Of a stretch of DNA of 64,000 nt, positions 36,109 through 47,452 are shown piece after piece. The position numbers and the translations under genes were made by a program. Numbering within the stretch: position 1 is the first letter of the stretch; each line of letters starts with the position of its first letter. Below the pieces are notes generated by a model, which worked only from the letters and a program-made list of their open reading frames with translations, made no database searches and was not told the origin of the DNA. The DNA is taken from NCBI RefSeq assembly GCF_022539665.2, contig NC_081332.1, forward strand, positions 6,724,303-6,788,302, in the 5' to 3' direction. The DNA comes from Daphnia carinata. Taxonomy: Eukaryota; Arthropoda; Branchiopoda; Diplostraca; Daphniidae.

Positions 36109-36851
36109 TTGACTGTAAAATATATTGACCTCTTCATTGCGTAAGTAAACTTCTATCGTGAAATCCAAGTTCTTGAGTTTAGCGATAACTTAATATTTTA
36201 ATCTCTCTTAGCATGAAAAGTTAGCAGGGTTTCCAATTGAAAATCATCTCATTTTTATTGAAAACACACCTAAAATCAACCTACGGGAAGAATAATCTCT
36301 GCTCTGCCTTGACGCGCTTTTCTTTTTTCTCCTTGATTGGATTTTTCTTGCATTCATTATAAATATTACGAAAAATCAATACATTTGCGTCTGAATGAAA
36401 GTCTCTTTGGTCTCTATGGCACTTCGGCATGCAGTTTTTTGGAAAAAAAGTTAACAACAACAAAACAAATAGACGAAGTTAGTTTTCCTAAACAATGTAA
36501 TTCTTTGTTACAATAGTTAAATATACAATAATGAACGATCAATTGATTATTCTGGGTTTGTGACATGGCTTACGATTACAATTCAATATGAATAAAAACA
36601 ATACCTGAAACTTACAGCATTTATCCTCTGTGGATTATCAGGAGATGCAATAATGCCATATGTGGCATTAGCTTTTAACTTTCCCCAATCGTGTCAAGTT
36701 GCAGCTCTCATTACAACACTGTCTTGTTCTACATAGGACTTCAGGTGCGCGAGACATGCTTTCGATTTCACGTAATTTTGCACTAATTCGTAAATAACAC
36801 CTTGGTTTCGGTCAAACGCCATGGCCAAAAAGTAAACAATACAATTGCAAG
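36109..36851. other. 3' flank of the DHX37 fragment
   Basis: AT-rich. It probably contains the copied 3' UTR and downstream sequence. No feature recognised. Confidence 0.35.
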
Positions 36852-37028
36852 TGGGGCTAAACTAATAGTTTTATTAATACTTTTTTCTGTAATACAAATA
36901 GTACAATTTATAAACAGATACAGCATAGAAAAACATCTCTATAATAATAACATTAATTAAATATCCTACCTACTTGGCAAAAGTATGTATAAAATATAAG
37001 GTAATAGAAATAAAACAATCAACATGTA
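36852..37028 (-). repeat. right arm of inverted repeat around the DHX37 fragment
   Basis: Reverse complement of 33757-33945 (see that entry). It ends a few bases before the MITE at 37036; the 7 bp duplication of that MITE lies between them. Confidence 0.75.
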
Positions 37029-37307
37029 ACTGTATCAGAGTCATAGAAACCTGGTTGCTCTACGCTGTGTGTAAATGCTACAAGGGTTTGTGGTGACTTG
37101 TGGTCCTTTTCTGGCAGTTAAATAGCGAACCTAGCGGTTTTGGTGGAGTACTACAAGGTACCCAACCAATGAGCTAAGTCCTGCCAAAATTTTGACAGCC
37201 AATCATAGCAGACCCGCCAAACGAGGGGGAAGTACTTAGTACTTTACTCCAGCGGTTTGTACTTAGAGTAGTCGGATGGCTAAGTCAAGCGTGTCATTCA
37301 AGCATGG

Positions 37308-37478
37308 CCTACTGTAATAACGGCCTGTCAGCGCGCAATACTTCTTGCGCAAATAAGTTAATTGTTAGAGGCTTAATAGATATAATACTAATATAAAATT
37401 ACGCAATATAAAATTTTAATACAGAATTGCAATGAGTGGAAAAACAGTAGAAAGTGGAACCTAGCGCAGCGCGTGGCC
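37308..37478. repeat. dispersed repeat, copy 2 (related to 10096-10275)
   Basis: Matches copy 1 from TGGCCTACTGTAATAACGGC to GCGTGGCCA, with GAATTGCAATGAGTGG and GAAAGTGGAACCTAGCG in the same order. It is embedded in the MITE at 37036-37767. Confidence 0.6.
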
Positions 37479-37503
37479 AGCATACGTTAGGAAATGGAAA
37501 AAA

Positions 37504-37576
37504 GAAAATGCAGCGGCTAGATTCGAACTCGGGTCTCCCGCACTGCAATCGGAGGTGCTATCCACTAGGCCTTTCA
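37504..37576 (-). other. tRNA-like segment (pseudo-tRNA or SINE head)
   Basis: On the minus strand the stretch contains TAGTGGATAGC (box A-like) and, about 33 bases later, GAGTTCGAATCT (box B-like). Spacing fits a tRNA. The acceptor stem does not pair convincingly, and the position inside a MITE argues for a tRNA-derived repeat rather than a working tRNA gene. Confidence 0.5.
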
Positions 37577-37767
37577 ACTGATGATTTGTATGTCGTTTTC
37601 TTATGGTTTTCCTTTAAGATGTTAGGATATCTCTAATTCTAGTCAACAGATGGCTCTTTGTCGCTGCCAGCTCCGCCCACAAAATCGGTGAAATCGGGAC
37701 CACAAGTCACCACAAACCCTTGTAGCATCTACACACAGCGTAGAGCAACCAGGTTTCTATGACTCTG

Positions 37768-39096
37768 ACTGTATGGAGAGTCCATTTGTCGCTAGATCGG
37801 GATTCCGTTTGACGTATACAATACTAATCATCAATAAAAAAAAAGTCCTAATGTCGATGGCACGGGAGTCCTCTTGTCGGAAAGTGTAGCGCTCGTTGGG
37901 TTCAGCAACAATATATTGTTGCGCCCAAATGTCGGGGACCACTAGTCCAAACGTCGGTGAACAGATGTCCTTTCGTCGGGTACCAGATGTCCAAGTGTCG
38001 GAAACCTGCAACCAAAAGTCGGAAACCCTGGAGTCCTTTTTGTAACTCGCCCAAAAGACTCTGTCCCGTCTATCGCACCACAAGGTGAGCCAAAATTCTA
38101 TTTCAAATAAATGTAATATAGGTTATTTCTTCAAAGTTAGTAAGCCAGGAAAAGAAGAATAAAAAGTACTGAAGGAATTTAGTGCCATCCTTGGCTCTAT
38201 GATGAAAATTAAGATATCTCGTTCCATTTGTCAAAAAAAATGTCGATATTACATTTTTTTTCATGTGTCATATTTTCATTTAGATTACAGTTATGTATTT
38301 TTAATTTGATGATCAAATTTGCTGAAATCTAAAGTTTAAGTATGTTTCCTTTTATTATCCAACATTTATTCCTTGTCGAGCTTCTCTCTTTTTGATTAAT
38401 GAAAACTCCTTAAAATTTCACACTGGCAGAACAGGCGATCAGCTTTTCAGAGATGAATCGTAATAATAAAAAAGTCGATTTACAATGCCAGATTATTTTA
38501 TTTTTGAAAGATAAATGTTCATCTTTGCCATTTTTCACGTTTAGAATTCCACAGTGAAAAACGAAAAAATTATGCTGATCAACAGCACCCTCCATTGTTC
38601 GGGATTTTTTTTCAATTACCTTTATGAAATAACGAGATTTTGCATGAAATTACGCCATTCTCCAATCATTTTTATTTTACGAAATGCCACATGGCAACAC
38701 CGTATTGGCAAAAGTCTGATTACTTGGATCGCAGTCTTTACTCAGTACTTCGTCGTCTTTGGTAAAAGTGGCAGAGAATCGACATCATCTTGACGATCTG
38801 GTGTTACGCAAACTCGCTGATTGTGCTGTAATGCAAGTGGTGCATCAAGTACAGTTATCAGCCTAGCAACAGGCAGTAAATCACATTTCTTGAATTAATC
38901 AAACATCCGTGTTTACGTCAACCTATTTGATGCAGCAACAAAATACATCGAACGCCATCTTGTATTCGTTTTGTCTTTTACTATGTTGCAAACTCGCTCT
39001 ACAATTGGCACATCTTATTCAAACCGTTATTATGCAAAACAATAATGGAAAACGTTGAAGGTACGGGAAAAGATGAACAGCTTAATGAACTACAGT
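37768..39096. other. intergenic, downstream of EcK1
   Basis: No gene seen. About 38770-38930 resembles 53150-53300 in patches (CATCATCTTGACGAT-like, AATAAATCACATT, GTGTTTACGTC), showing that the module duplication reaches past the 3' end of the EcK genes. Confidence 0.4.
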
Positions 39097-40790
39097 TTAA
39101 GAGCAATTTAAGGCCATAGCCTCCAGAATCAGTTTAAGAATTCGATCGGACAGAGCCGGACTGTCACTCAGTACATACGTCGCCATCATGTTCTTGTAAG
39201 TTTCCTCCATTTCGAGGCTCATTCCACTTTCGCCCTTAACTGGTTCCACATCCATCTCTTCGTTCACTAAAAGGCCAACAACACAATGAAGACGATTATA
39301 AAGAGCACTAATACCCAAACGGAAATCAATTTTCACCTGGTTTTGGCTCTTTTAGTTGTTCGTCTGCATCCATATCTTGTAAACTGGTCACAACCTTCTT
39401 ATTTTGGGTCATGGAAACGATCATGACGCCTATCAACATCCACATTAACGACCTTTTCTTGTAATCCTCTAGAAAGTGTTGCCAGCTGTAGTTGTCCAAC
39501 GAAATGCCGAGCAACCTCAGATCAGTCATCAACGTATCAAAATAATAACGAAGTAATACGAGCATGTAACGTTCTCTCAACTCCGGCATTGTACTCGTGT
39601 ACATGAAGTAAAGGACGTCACTGAGTGGGTGGCCGATCCTCGATAGTTGAAAATCGAGCATTCTCAGTGAAACAGGAATGTCTGCTGGTGCATTCTCGCT
39701 ATTTCCATCTTCAGGGCGATCCGACTGCTCTGCGTATTTGAACAGCATATTGTTGTTCCAGAAATCCCCATGAAGAATGCAAGCCAATGGACCGCTGCTC
39801 TCCAGATTGTCGACTAAAACGATTTCTGGCATTCGTTGCTGTATGTCTGACAACCATTCAACTACCTGGTAATGATTGTTAATCAATGAATTTGAACGAA
39901 AAGTCTAAAGCTATTGAAAGCGTTCGTGCCCATTAGGTATGGCAAGAATACTTCACAGCATACTCACATCAGGTCTGTCTATTTCTTTGGCGAAATTGAC
40001 GATGGAGATGGAAAAGTCTTGAAGGATTTTGATGATTCCTACGTCATACATGGATTTCTCTTCCAGAATGAATTTCGCCACAGGTGGCATATTGGACAAT
40101 TCTCCCGTGGACGGATCTTTCCATTTTCTCACAGCGTTCAGAGTCAAGGCGTGATAATGAGCCAATGACGTCAATGCCATGTGACAGTGGCGATAATCGG
40201 CACCTCGTATTTTATCCGCCATACGATAATTCTCTGATTTGAGGTCCTCCAGTAAAATGCAAGTACCCGATCCGTCCGTCTCGCCCTTGACAACCTCTTC
40301 CAGATGGGTGTAGTAACAGTCTGGAACATCTAAGGGAATCGGCTGGTCGGCATGCAGTTCTCGCAGGAGCGCAAAGAAGTGGTGGTACATGTTGATCTCA
40401 CGGTGATGAACGCGAGATTCGTAAGCCGATTTACGAAGCAAGAAATTAGATGGCAGCACCTGTTGAACGTTGAACAGTTTCAAACTCGTTAGAAGTGAAT
40501 AGGGAAATCGATACCTTAATGAAAGTACTCAAGACGTCGATTGGATCTTCGTGTTGGCCTTGCAATAGCCGGGCAGTTACAATGAACGTGTCGCTCTGGA
40601 AATTGTCACCTAAATTTGAACCAGAATGAGCCACGACGTGCACTTTTCCGTACTGGGGTATGTCATCGTAGGTGACGCCATCAATGTGATCCGTCGCCAA
40701 GGAGGCCAGCTGGGCAGCCAATTTTTTGGTTTCAAAAAGTACTTTCCAAAAATGCTGTCGATCACTTAGACTCTTGATTTTTCCATTCAT
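39097..40790 (-). CDS. EcK1, ecdysteroid-kinase-like protein (EcKinase family), four exons
   Basis: Exons complement(40515-40790, 39968-40459, 39337-39865, 39097-39266), all GT-AG, give 488 aa. The family (EcKinase/CHK-like, choline-kinase fold) phosphorylates ecdysteroids and possibly xenobiotic alcohols. Visible motifs are SDTFIV near residue 65, EDLKSENYRMAD and HCHMALTSLAHYHALTLNAV in exon 2, the catalytic loop ILHGDFWNNNMLF (His-x-Asp...Asn) and metal-site MLDFQLSRIGHPLSDVLYF in exon 3. Then YYFDTLMTDLRLLG, EDYKKRSLMWMLIG and a short C-terminal exon ending ALNCS. No signal peptide; cytosolic. Intact. Exon 2 is 492 nt, identical in length to EcK2 and EcK3, showing recent common origin. 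Start chosen at the first ATG (MNGKIKSLSDRQHFW). Confidence 0.87.
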
Positions 40791-41178
40791 TTTTAACCTA
40801 ATTAGAAATTATTGTCACCTGATGTGACTGCTCTTAATTGCGCAATTCATATTAGAAAAAAAACTGTACTGAACATGAAATGGCTTACAAAAAAAATGTA
40901 AAGCTGTAACGATTATCAATTGGGAAGTTAAAGATGAAATTGATTCTGCGCTGCTCGATGTGTTGTCCGGAATGATCCTAATACATCAGTGAAACAGAAA
41001 TGCTGACCACACACACGGACATTATCAATTGAACAACGTTGTTGGTGTATCCCGACTTGTACGTTGGTTTCTTATCTCTCTGAATGCTCGAGCACGATCG
41101 AAAGTAGAACAGAATGACTTGCAAATCAATGCATTCCATGCAAGTTCAACATACAAACCAATTGTTTTTTTATTTTTT

Positions 41179-41317
41179 CGGATGGCACGTGGTAAATCAT
41201 TTTAAAGACAATTGATTCAGAATTGGGTTTGCCATCGTATGCGTATTCGAACAGCATGTTGTTGATCCGGTAATCGTCGTGCAAGATGCACGCTAGTGGT
41301 CCACTACTCCGTTAATT
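41179..41317 (-). pseudogene. EcK exon 3 fragment
   Basis: About 140 bp closely resembling exon 3 of EcK2. The minus strand reads SSGPLACILHDDYRINNMLF, then EYAYDGKPNS and FKMI. The catalytic HGD has become HDD and the flanking exons are absent. Orphan remnant of another family member between EcK1 and the kinase-ankyrin gene. Confidence 0.75.
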
Positions 41318-41349
41318 ACTCCTTTTTGATCAACATCACATAAACCATC

Positions 41350-43414
41350 GGTTCTCATCTGTCCGAATGCTAAAATGCAGAAATCTCGTTGCCCACACTC
41401 AGAGAAAACCATTCCTCCTACTTTTCGTCGGGCACGTGTACCAATTTCGTTGATTGATCATGTAAGAATCGATACAACCATTGGAAGAGCATTTTCGTTT
41501 TGATGTGCGTTATTACCAAATGTTAAAAAAATTCGTTGTTTAGAATTAATTCGCTTAAATATGTGTACTACTAAACAGGAAAAATTTATAATATCGCATA
41601 AATAATATGGAAAAACATATTTGCATTTCATTTCACCATGTTTATAACACACCCGCCTTCTCACCATTGGCGCTAGAAGTAAGGGAAATAAAAGCAATGC
41701 TGGCTTGATCGGGGACAAAAGGGTATAGAACAGGAGAGTGGTTCTCCCATCAATAGAACAATAACTCAATGATAGTTCAATGAACCTGGTAAGTTTTATT
41801 ATCTTTAACATTAAATTGCCTGTTTCCTTTTCAACTCGGGGAGAGTTCTCTGTAATCCATGTTTTCCTTTCGTCTATTATTTATCATCTTTGTCTTTTTG
41901 AATTTTCCGAATTCTTGCTAATGAGACCTTACAGTGTCCTTGTAAAGTTTCTCTCCCACCCTCCCTCGCAACAAACGGCGGGTATACGTTCCGCGCGCCA
42001 CCACCGGAAAGACTGAGCATGTCTACCTGGCCTAAAGTAGGCATCGGTGCTTTTCGCTTTAGTCTGTGGTCTGGTGGAGTGCCACAGTGTGTAGTAGTGA
42101 ATTTGTGTCCCATGGACGTGCACCTTTTTCTTTTTGCTTCTTCGCCAGTGTGTGAGAGCGTTGCCACCCTTTTTTTGCAGGACATAAAAGCAGGTAAGAA
42201 CATTTGTCATACAATCAATGACGTAAACTTGTTTAGAAAATTCCATTGACACGAAAGCAAAATGTTACATTTATGTGGTAAATACAGTCGCATCTAAGGC
42301 CTGGATCATGCGACTAGGCTTGCACGCTGGTCGATTTCAATATTTTTCGATTCATGGCCGTCATAAGAAACTTGGACATTTTGGATCAATATTGCTTGCA
42401 ATATATGCCTTTTGAAACGGGGAATGTTTTAGAAATAAAGAGTCACCTGCAAAGTATTTGTTATCCTCTAATAATGAGCTAAATGTTACAGTGCCGTTCT
42501 CTTTCACTAAATGATGATTTTTTTTATTTGTTTCTTTTTTGCTTAGTTTGTTGCTGAATGAAGCAAGTCCTGGTGATGAAACTGGCAAACTTGGTTTTGA
42601 AACCGGCCATCGGTTTAAACCCTGGAAACATCGTCATACTACAAGCTGATTGTCCATCAGTGGTGGAATGTTTACACGTCAATTCACGATGGACCACAAG
42701 TCAGCTCATTGGTGACCACGCTGCAATCATCAAAACTCCGGGCGTAAAGCGGAAAGCGTCTAAATATCAAATGTGTGTGGTGTCCAGCAGATTACCTACT
42801 TTCGATGAAGATCACGTGGTGCATTTCTAGGTTAGTTTTTGTATTCGGGTTTTACATTTTACAAAACTTAAGAGCTGTGCGCGCCTGTTAGATTGTGTGG
42901 AGGATCGAATTAACTGTTTTGATTGGTATGTGATTTCCTCGGAATTTGACAAACAAATATTTTAGGTGAAAGTAAATTAAGTAAATGGATTAACGACAAA
43001 GTTGAGTCGATTTCAGGATGCCGCCATTGCATACCGTTTGACTTTGTGCTGTTGATGTAGAACTGGGTCGCCCTTTATTCCCGTATAGTTAGCACACAAT
43101 TACTCGACTGATGCCTCATGTTTCTCCTAAAGTGAGTTTTCCAACGATAGCAGAGTTGTGTTAGCGGACGTGTGGTCGTTCGTTTTGCAGTTGGCCCAGA
43201 AAACGTAGATTGTTTTTTCGCAGACAAGTTTCGTTACGTTTCCTCAAACTCTTTTATTCACTTGTGTTACAAGGTTCGTTTTCTGCATACTCCAGCTGAT
43301 GTGGTGCGTCGCACTGTCTATTCTAACTATTATAAACCGTATTTTGCCGAGAGTCTCGTCTGTTGCAACGCAGCCTTTTTTTGCCTGTTTATCTTGCGAA
43401 AAGCTTTAATATCG
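41350..43414 (+). other. duplicated noncoding block A
   Basis: Shares long patches with block B (53716-55473) in the same order. Examples: TTCGGGCACGTGTACC-like and TAAGAATCGATA at about 41400/53920; TTTATAACACACCCGCCTTC at 41640/54130; CCGCGCGCCACCACCGG at 41991/54732; GAAACTTGGACATTTTGGAT at 42368/55121. Within it a CpG-rich segment is followed by a donor-like AAGCAG/GTAAGA at about 42194 and, 350 bp on, a pyrimidine tract with an acceptor near 42546. Both signals are kept in block B. A 90-codon open frame at 42558-42830 (plus strand) has no recognised domain and is not kept in block B. Confidence 0.6.
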
Positions 43415-46400
43415 TTATAATTGCACCTCATCCGGTTTAAGGATTTCGTCTACGTTGCACTTTGTAAGATTTGGATTGCGCCGGCTCAAATCGAGTGCAT
43501 CTGATCCACCGTTATCCTTTGCGTCCTTGTAAATGCCGAGTTTGATCAAGAGTTTAATAGCATCAATTATGTGTGGGCTTGAATTGTATAGACACAAAAG
43601 ATGAAGCGCATTCGATCCAGCCTTAGTTATTGCGTTTTTGTCGATGCCGAGTTCGATCAAGAGTTTAATCGCATCGATTAAATGTGGACTTGAATTGTTA
43701 GAACACAAAAGATGAAGCGCATTCATTCCATCGTTGGTTTTTGCGTTTTTGTCGATGCCGAGTTCGATCAAGAGTTTAATCGCATCGATTAAGTGTGGGC
43801 TTGAATTGTTAGAACACAAAAGATGAAGCGCATTCCATCCAGCGTTGATTTTTGCGTCCTTGTCGATGCCGAGTTCGATCAAGAGTTTAATCGCATCGAT
43901 TAAGTGTGGGCTTGAATTGTTAGAACACAAAAGATGAAGCGCATTCCATCCCTTGTCCTCCTTTGCGTCCTTGTCGATGCCGAGTTCGATCAAGAGTTTA
44001 ATCGCATCGGTTAAGTGTAGGCTTGAATTGTTAGAACACAAACCATGAAGCGCATTCCATCCAGCGTTGATTTTTGCGTCCTTGTCGATGCCGAGTTCGA
44101 TCAAGAGTTTAATCGCATCGATTAAGTGTGGGCTTGAATTGTTAGAACACAAAAGATGAAGCGCATTCATTCCATCGTTGGTTTTTGCGTTTTTGTCGAT
44201 GCCGAGTTCGATCAAGAGTTTAATCGCATCGATTAAGTGTGGGCTTGAACTGTATCGACACAAAAGATGAAGCGCATTCGATCCAGCCTTAATTATTGCG
44301 GTTTTGTCGATGCCGAGTTCGATCAAGAGTTTAATCGCATCGATTAAGTGTGGGCTTGAATTTTTAGAACACAAAAGATGAAGCGCATTCCATCCATCGT
44401 TGGTTTTTGCGTTTTTGTCGATGCCGAGTTCGATCAAGAGTTTAATCGCATCGATTAAATGTGGACTTGAATTGTTAGAACACAAAAGATGAAGCGCATT
44501 GATTCCATCGTTGGTTTTTGCGTTTTTGTCGATGCCGAGTTCGATCAAGAGTTTAATCACATCGATTAAGTGTGGGCTTGAATTGTTAGAACACAAAAGA
44601 TGAAGCGCATTCCATCCAGCGTTGATTTTTGCGTCCTTGTCGATGCCGAGTTCGATCAAGAGTTTAATCGCATCGATTAAGTGTGGGCTTGAATTGTTAG
44701 AACACAAAAGATGAAGCGCATTCCATCCAGCGTTGATTTTTGCGTCCTTGTCGATGCCGAGTTCGATCAAGAGTTTAATCGCATCGATTAAGTGTGGGCT
44801 TGAATTGTTAGAACACAAAAGATGAAGCGCATTCATTCCATCGTTGGTTTTTGCGTTTTTGTCGATGCCGAGTTCGATCAAGAGTTTAATCGCATCGATT
44901 AAGTGTGGGCTTGAATTTTTAGAACACAAAGGATGAAGCGCATTCCATCCATCGTTGGTTTTTGCGTTTTTGTCGATGCCGAGTTCGATCAAGAGTTTAA
45001 TCGCATCGATTAAATGTGGACTTGAATTGTTAGAACACAAAAGATGAAGCGCATTGATTCCATCGTTGGTTTTTGCGTTTTTGTCGATGCCGAGTTCGAT
45101 CAAGAGTTTAATCACATCGATTAAGTGTGGGCTTGAATTGTTAGAACACAAAAGATGAAGCGCATTCCATCCAGCGTTGATTTTTGCGTCCTTGTCGATG
45201 CCGAGTTCGATCAAGAGTTTAATCGCATCGATTAAGTGTGGGCTTGAACTGCATCGACACAAAAGATGAAGCGCATTCGATCCAGCCTTAGTTATTGCGG
45301 TTTTGTCGATGCCGAGTTCGATCAAGAGTTTAATCGCATCGATTAAGTGTGGGCTTGAATTGTTAGAACACAAAAGATGAAGTGCATTGGATCCATTGTT
45401 GTTCTTTGCGTCCTTGTCGATGCCGAGTTCGATCAAGAGTTTAATCGCATCGGTTAAGTGTAGGCTTGAATTGTTACAACACAAAAAAAGAAGCGCATTC
45501 CATCCATCCTTCTCCTTTGCGTCCTTGTCGATGCCGAGTTCGATCAAGAGTTTAATCTCATCGATTAAATGTTGGCTTGAATTATATCTACACAAAAGAT
45601 GAAGCGCATTACTTCCATTGTTGTCCTTTGCGTTTATGTCGATGCCAAATTGCATTAAAAATTTGATGTCATTTCTAATACGTTTTGAATTTGCGAATGG
45701 CCAAGGTAATATGTTATTATCTGGTGTTCGAGGTTGTGCACACAACCGAAGCAGTTTTTCTTCTTCTTCGGTAAGCTAAATGGAATACATTTGTTAGAGA
45801 ACCCAAATTTCATTGACGAAGAAGGTAGTAAACGTGTGTGATTACTTTGATTTTTATGGTTTGAAGTTGAATAACAACTTTTTCGCATGTAATTCTTTCA
45901 TCGGGTTTCTTGATCAGCATTTGTTCAAATAAGTTACGGGCGAAATGCTTCTTGTGAATTTCTATTTTTTTAAATTTTAATGTTTAATTAATATGCTTAT
46001 GTTATATGATCTACCTGAAGAGGTCACCTACCACTCATATTGACTGGATTGTTCTGCTCCATGTTCGCAGCAATAGCACATTGACTTTCACCGTAGATAT
46101 GTCTTCCTTTTAGGAGAATATAACCAAAGACGAGGCCTAATGCGTAAACGTCGCTTGTGTAGGAGCCTTTAGTTTTCTCATTACGTAGGTCTCTGCCTAT
46201 ATTTTCCATCTCTTCAGGAGAGAACCAAAGTAGAGTCCCTCTGACTGCACTCATTATGAATGTTCCCCTTTCACTCACTTCTCGTGACAATCCAAAGTCA
46301 GCCCACTTGATCTTTATGTTTTTACCTTTATCAGTATGTTTCACTGATATGAGGATGTTTTCCGGTTTAATGTCCCGATGGATTAGTTTCTTCGAATGAA

Positions 46401-46846
46401 TGTATTGGAGACCAGTGGCTAATTGGGAGAAAATCTCAAAATTATTTGGTAATGCAGGTCCTTTATATTTCGGGTTATCTTTCCCATTTAGGAACACCTG
46501 ATCCAGTGATGCATCGCACAATTCCAAAGCAAAGTAACTGAATCGCAGAAATCATAGGGAAATTCTCTTTTAAAATCAAAGTTATTACGTAATAATCTTA
46601 CTTGAAGTCTTTATCCTTTGTGAAGTAGAAAAGTTTTACTACATTGGGATGGTTGTCTAACTGCAGCAGAATATTTAACTCACGTTCAACTTCCTGCAAT
46701 ATTCCATGTCTTATCCAAATTTTTTTTATTGCTACACTTTGACCTTTATATGTACCACGATAAACTGAACCGAAGCCACCGCTACCCAATTCCTCTTTGC
46801 GATAGAATTGGATATCACCTACAGTATCGGGAGTAGTCGATGACAT
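43415..46846 (-). CDS. kinase-ankyrin fusion 1: IRE1-like Ser/Thr kinase plus about 19 ankyrin-type repeats
   Basis: Exons complement(46602-46846, 46032-46537, 45846-45961, 43415-45775), GT-AG throughout, 1075 aa. Residues 17-280 form a protein kinase: Gly loop GSGGFG (21-26), VAIK Lys41, HRDIKPEN (Asp137), WADFG (Asp162) and an activation segment with RGTLLWFSPEE. SDVYALGLVFGYILLKGRH and ITCEKVVIQLQTIKIK close the C-lobe. All catalytic residues are present. The HRDIKPENILIS and FGYILLKG style resembles IRE1. From residue 290 an ankyrin-type array of 37-residue units (WNALHLLCSNNSSPHLIDAI, then KLLIELGIDK) runs nearly to the end. No KEN nuclease, signal peptide or membrane segment. Start chosen at MSSTT because gene 2 has the same start. 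Confidence 0.85.
43440..45680 (-). repeat. 111 bp tandem units encoding the ankyrin array of gene 1
   Basis: About 19 units of 111 bp in frame plus a degenerate cap. Many adjacent units differ by only a few bases, mainly at the variable loop (KINAGW, KTNDGI, KTNDGW, KTNDGM, ITKAGS, KEDKGW). A run of three successive units with loops KINA, KTNDGI and KTNDGW (the last with CSKNSS) occurs twice, five units (555 bp) apart, showing a higher-order duplication. Confidence 0.9.
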
Positions 46847-47452
46847 TTCAGGTTTAATTGCACCCGAGACTAGCAAGACAAGAACTTGTGCAAGTTGCTT
46901 TTCTAAAATACCGTTGAACACTAGGCAAACCTCACTTGCAACCCGAAATTGCTTTGAATTTATCGATCAGTTTATCTGTAAAGCATAGAATATAACCTAC
47001 GAGTCCAATGCAGATAATGATTTGTTATCGCGTCGTCTACCTGTTGATACGTGTGAAATGTCAGTAAGGTTTTTCCATTTGCTCCTTACAATCACTTCAC
47101 ATCATTTTTAGGGGATTTTTGCAACTGATTTATCAAATGATTTTGCATCAAATTAATAATTTGCTCATATTGTCTTTCTAATCGTTTCTTTTAAGGTTTT
47201 CTGGGTGTAAAACGATTTATCATAGCGCTTTAATAATTGCGTTCTGCACTGTTCGCTTTCGACACTTATACCTTATCGAATATTTTCTCGTTATCTTTCC
47301 TGAAGCTTTTCCCCCTGACGCGAAAGCAGTTTGACGATGATAAATGATTTCTTTCGTCTGCCTTTTAAGCGAACGGGAAACAAAGACACTAAAATTCGTG
47401 ACAATAAAACAGGTCAAGATCACTACTCGAATATTTTTATTGTATTGTTTAT
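46847..47452. other. 5' flank of kinase-ankyrin gene 1
   Basis: 46847-47300 resembles 60698-61110 upstream of gene 2. Shared patches include CACCCGAGACTAGC, TATACCTTATCG and CGCTATTCGCTTTCGACAC-like blocks. A shared promoter and 5' UTR is likely. No clear TATA. The EcK2 stop lies at the right edge. Confidence 0.5.

Larger units (their letters stand above)
37036..37767. mobile_element. MITE (732 bp) with long TIRs
   Basis: Left CAGAGTCATAGAAACCTGGT and its reverse complement at the right end continue as a nearly perfect inverted repeat of about 70 bp, through CTACAAGGGTTTGTGGTGAC and TTGTGGTCC. The flanking duplication ACTGTAT (37029-37035 and 37768-37774) is 7 bp, close to but not exactly the hAT length. 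The interior carries copy 2 of the dispersed repeat (37308-37478) and a tRNA-like segment. No transposase. Confidence 0.85.

Noticed and set aside
37504-37576. A functional tRNA gene
   Set aside because: Box A and B-like motifs are present, but stem pairing is poor and the segment sits within a MITE, so only tRNA-like is claimed.
42558-42830. 90-codon plus-strand open frame in block A
   Set aside because: Not conserved in block B and has no recognised domain. It may be the tail of a spliced transcript, but not a supported gene.
43440-45680. Regularly spaced near-identical repeats that could look like a CRISPR array
   Set aside because: The 111 bp units are coding, in frame and without unique spacers. 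This is a eukaryotic exon.
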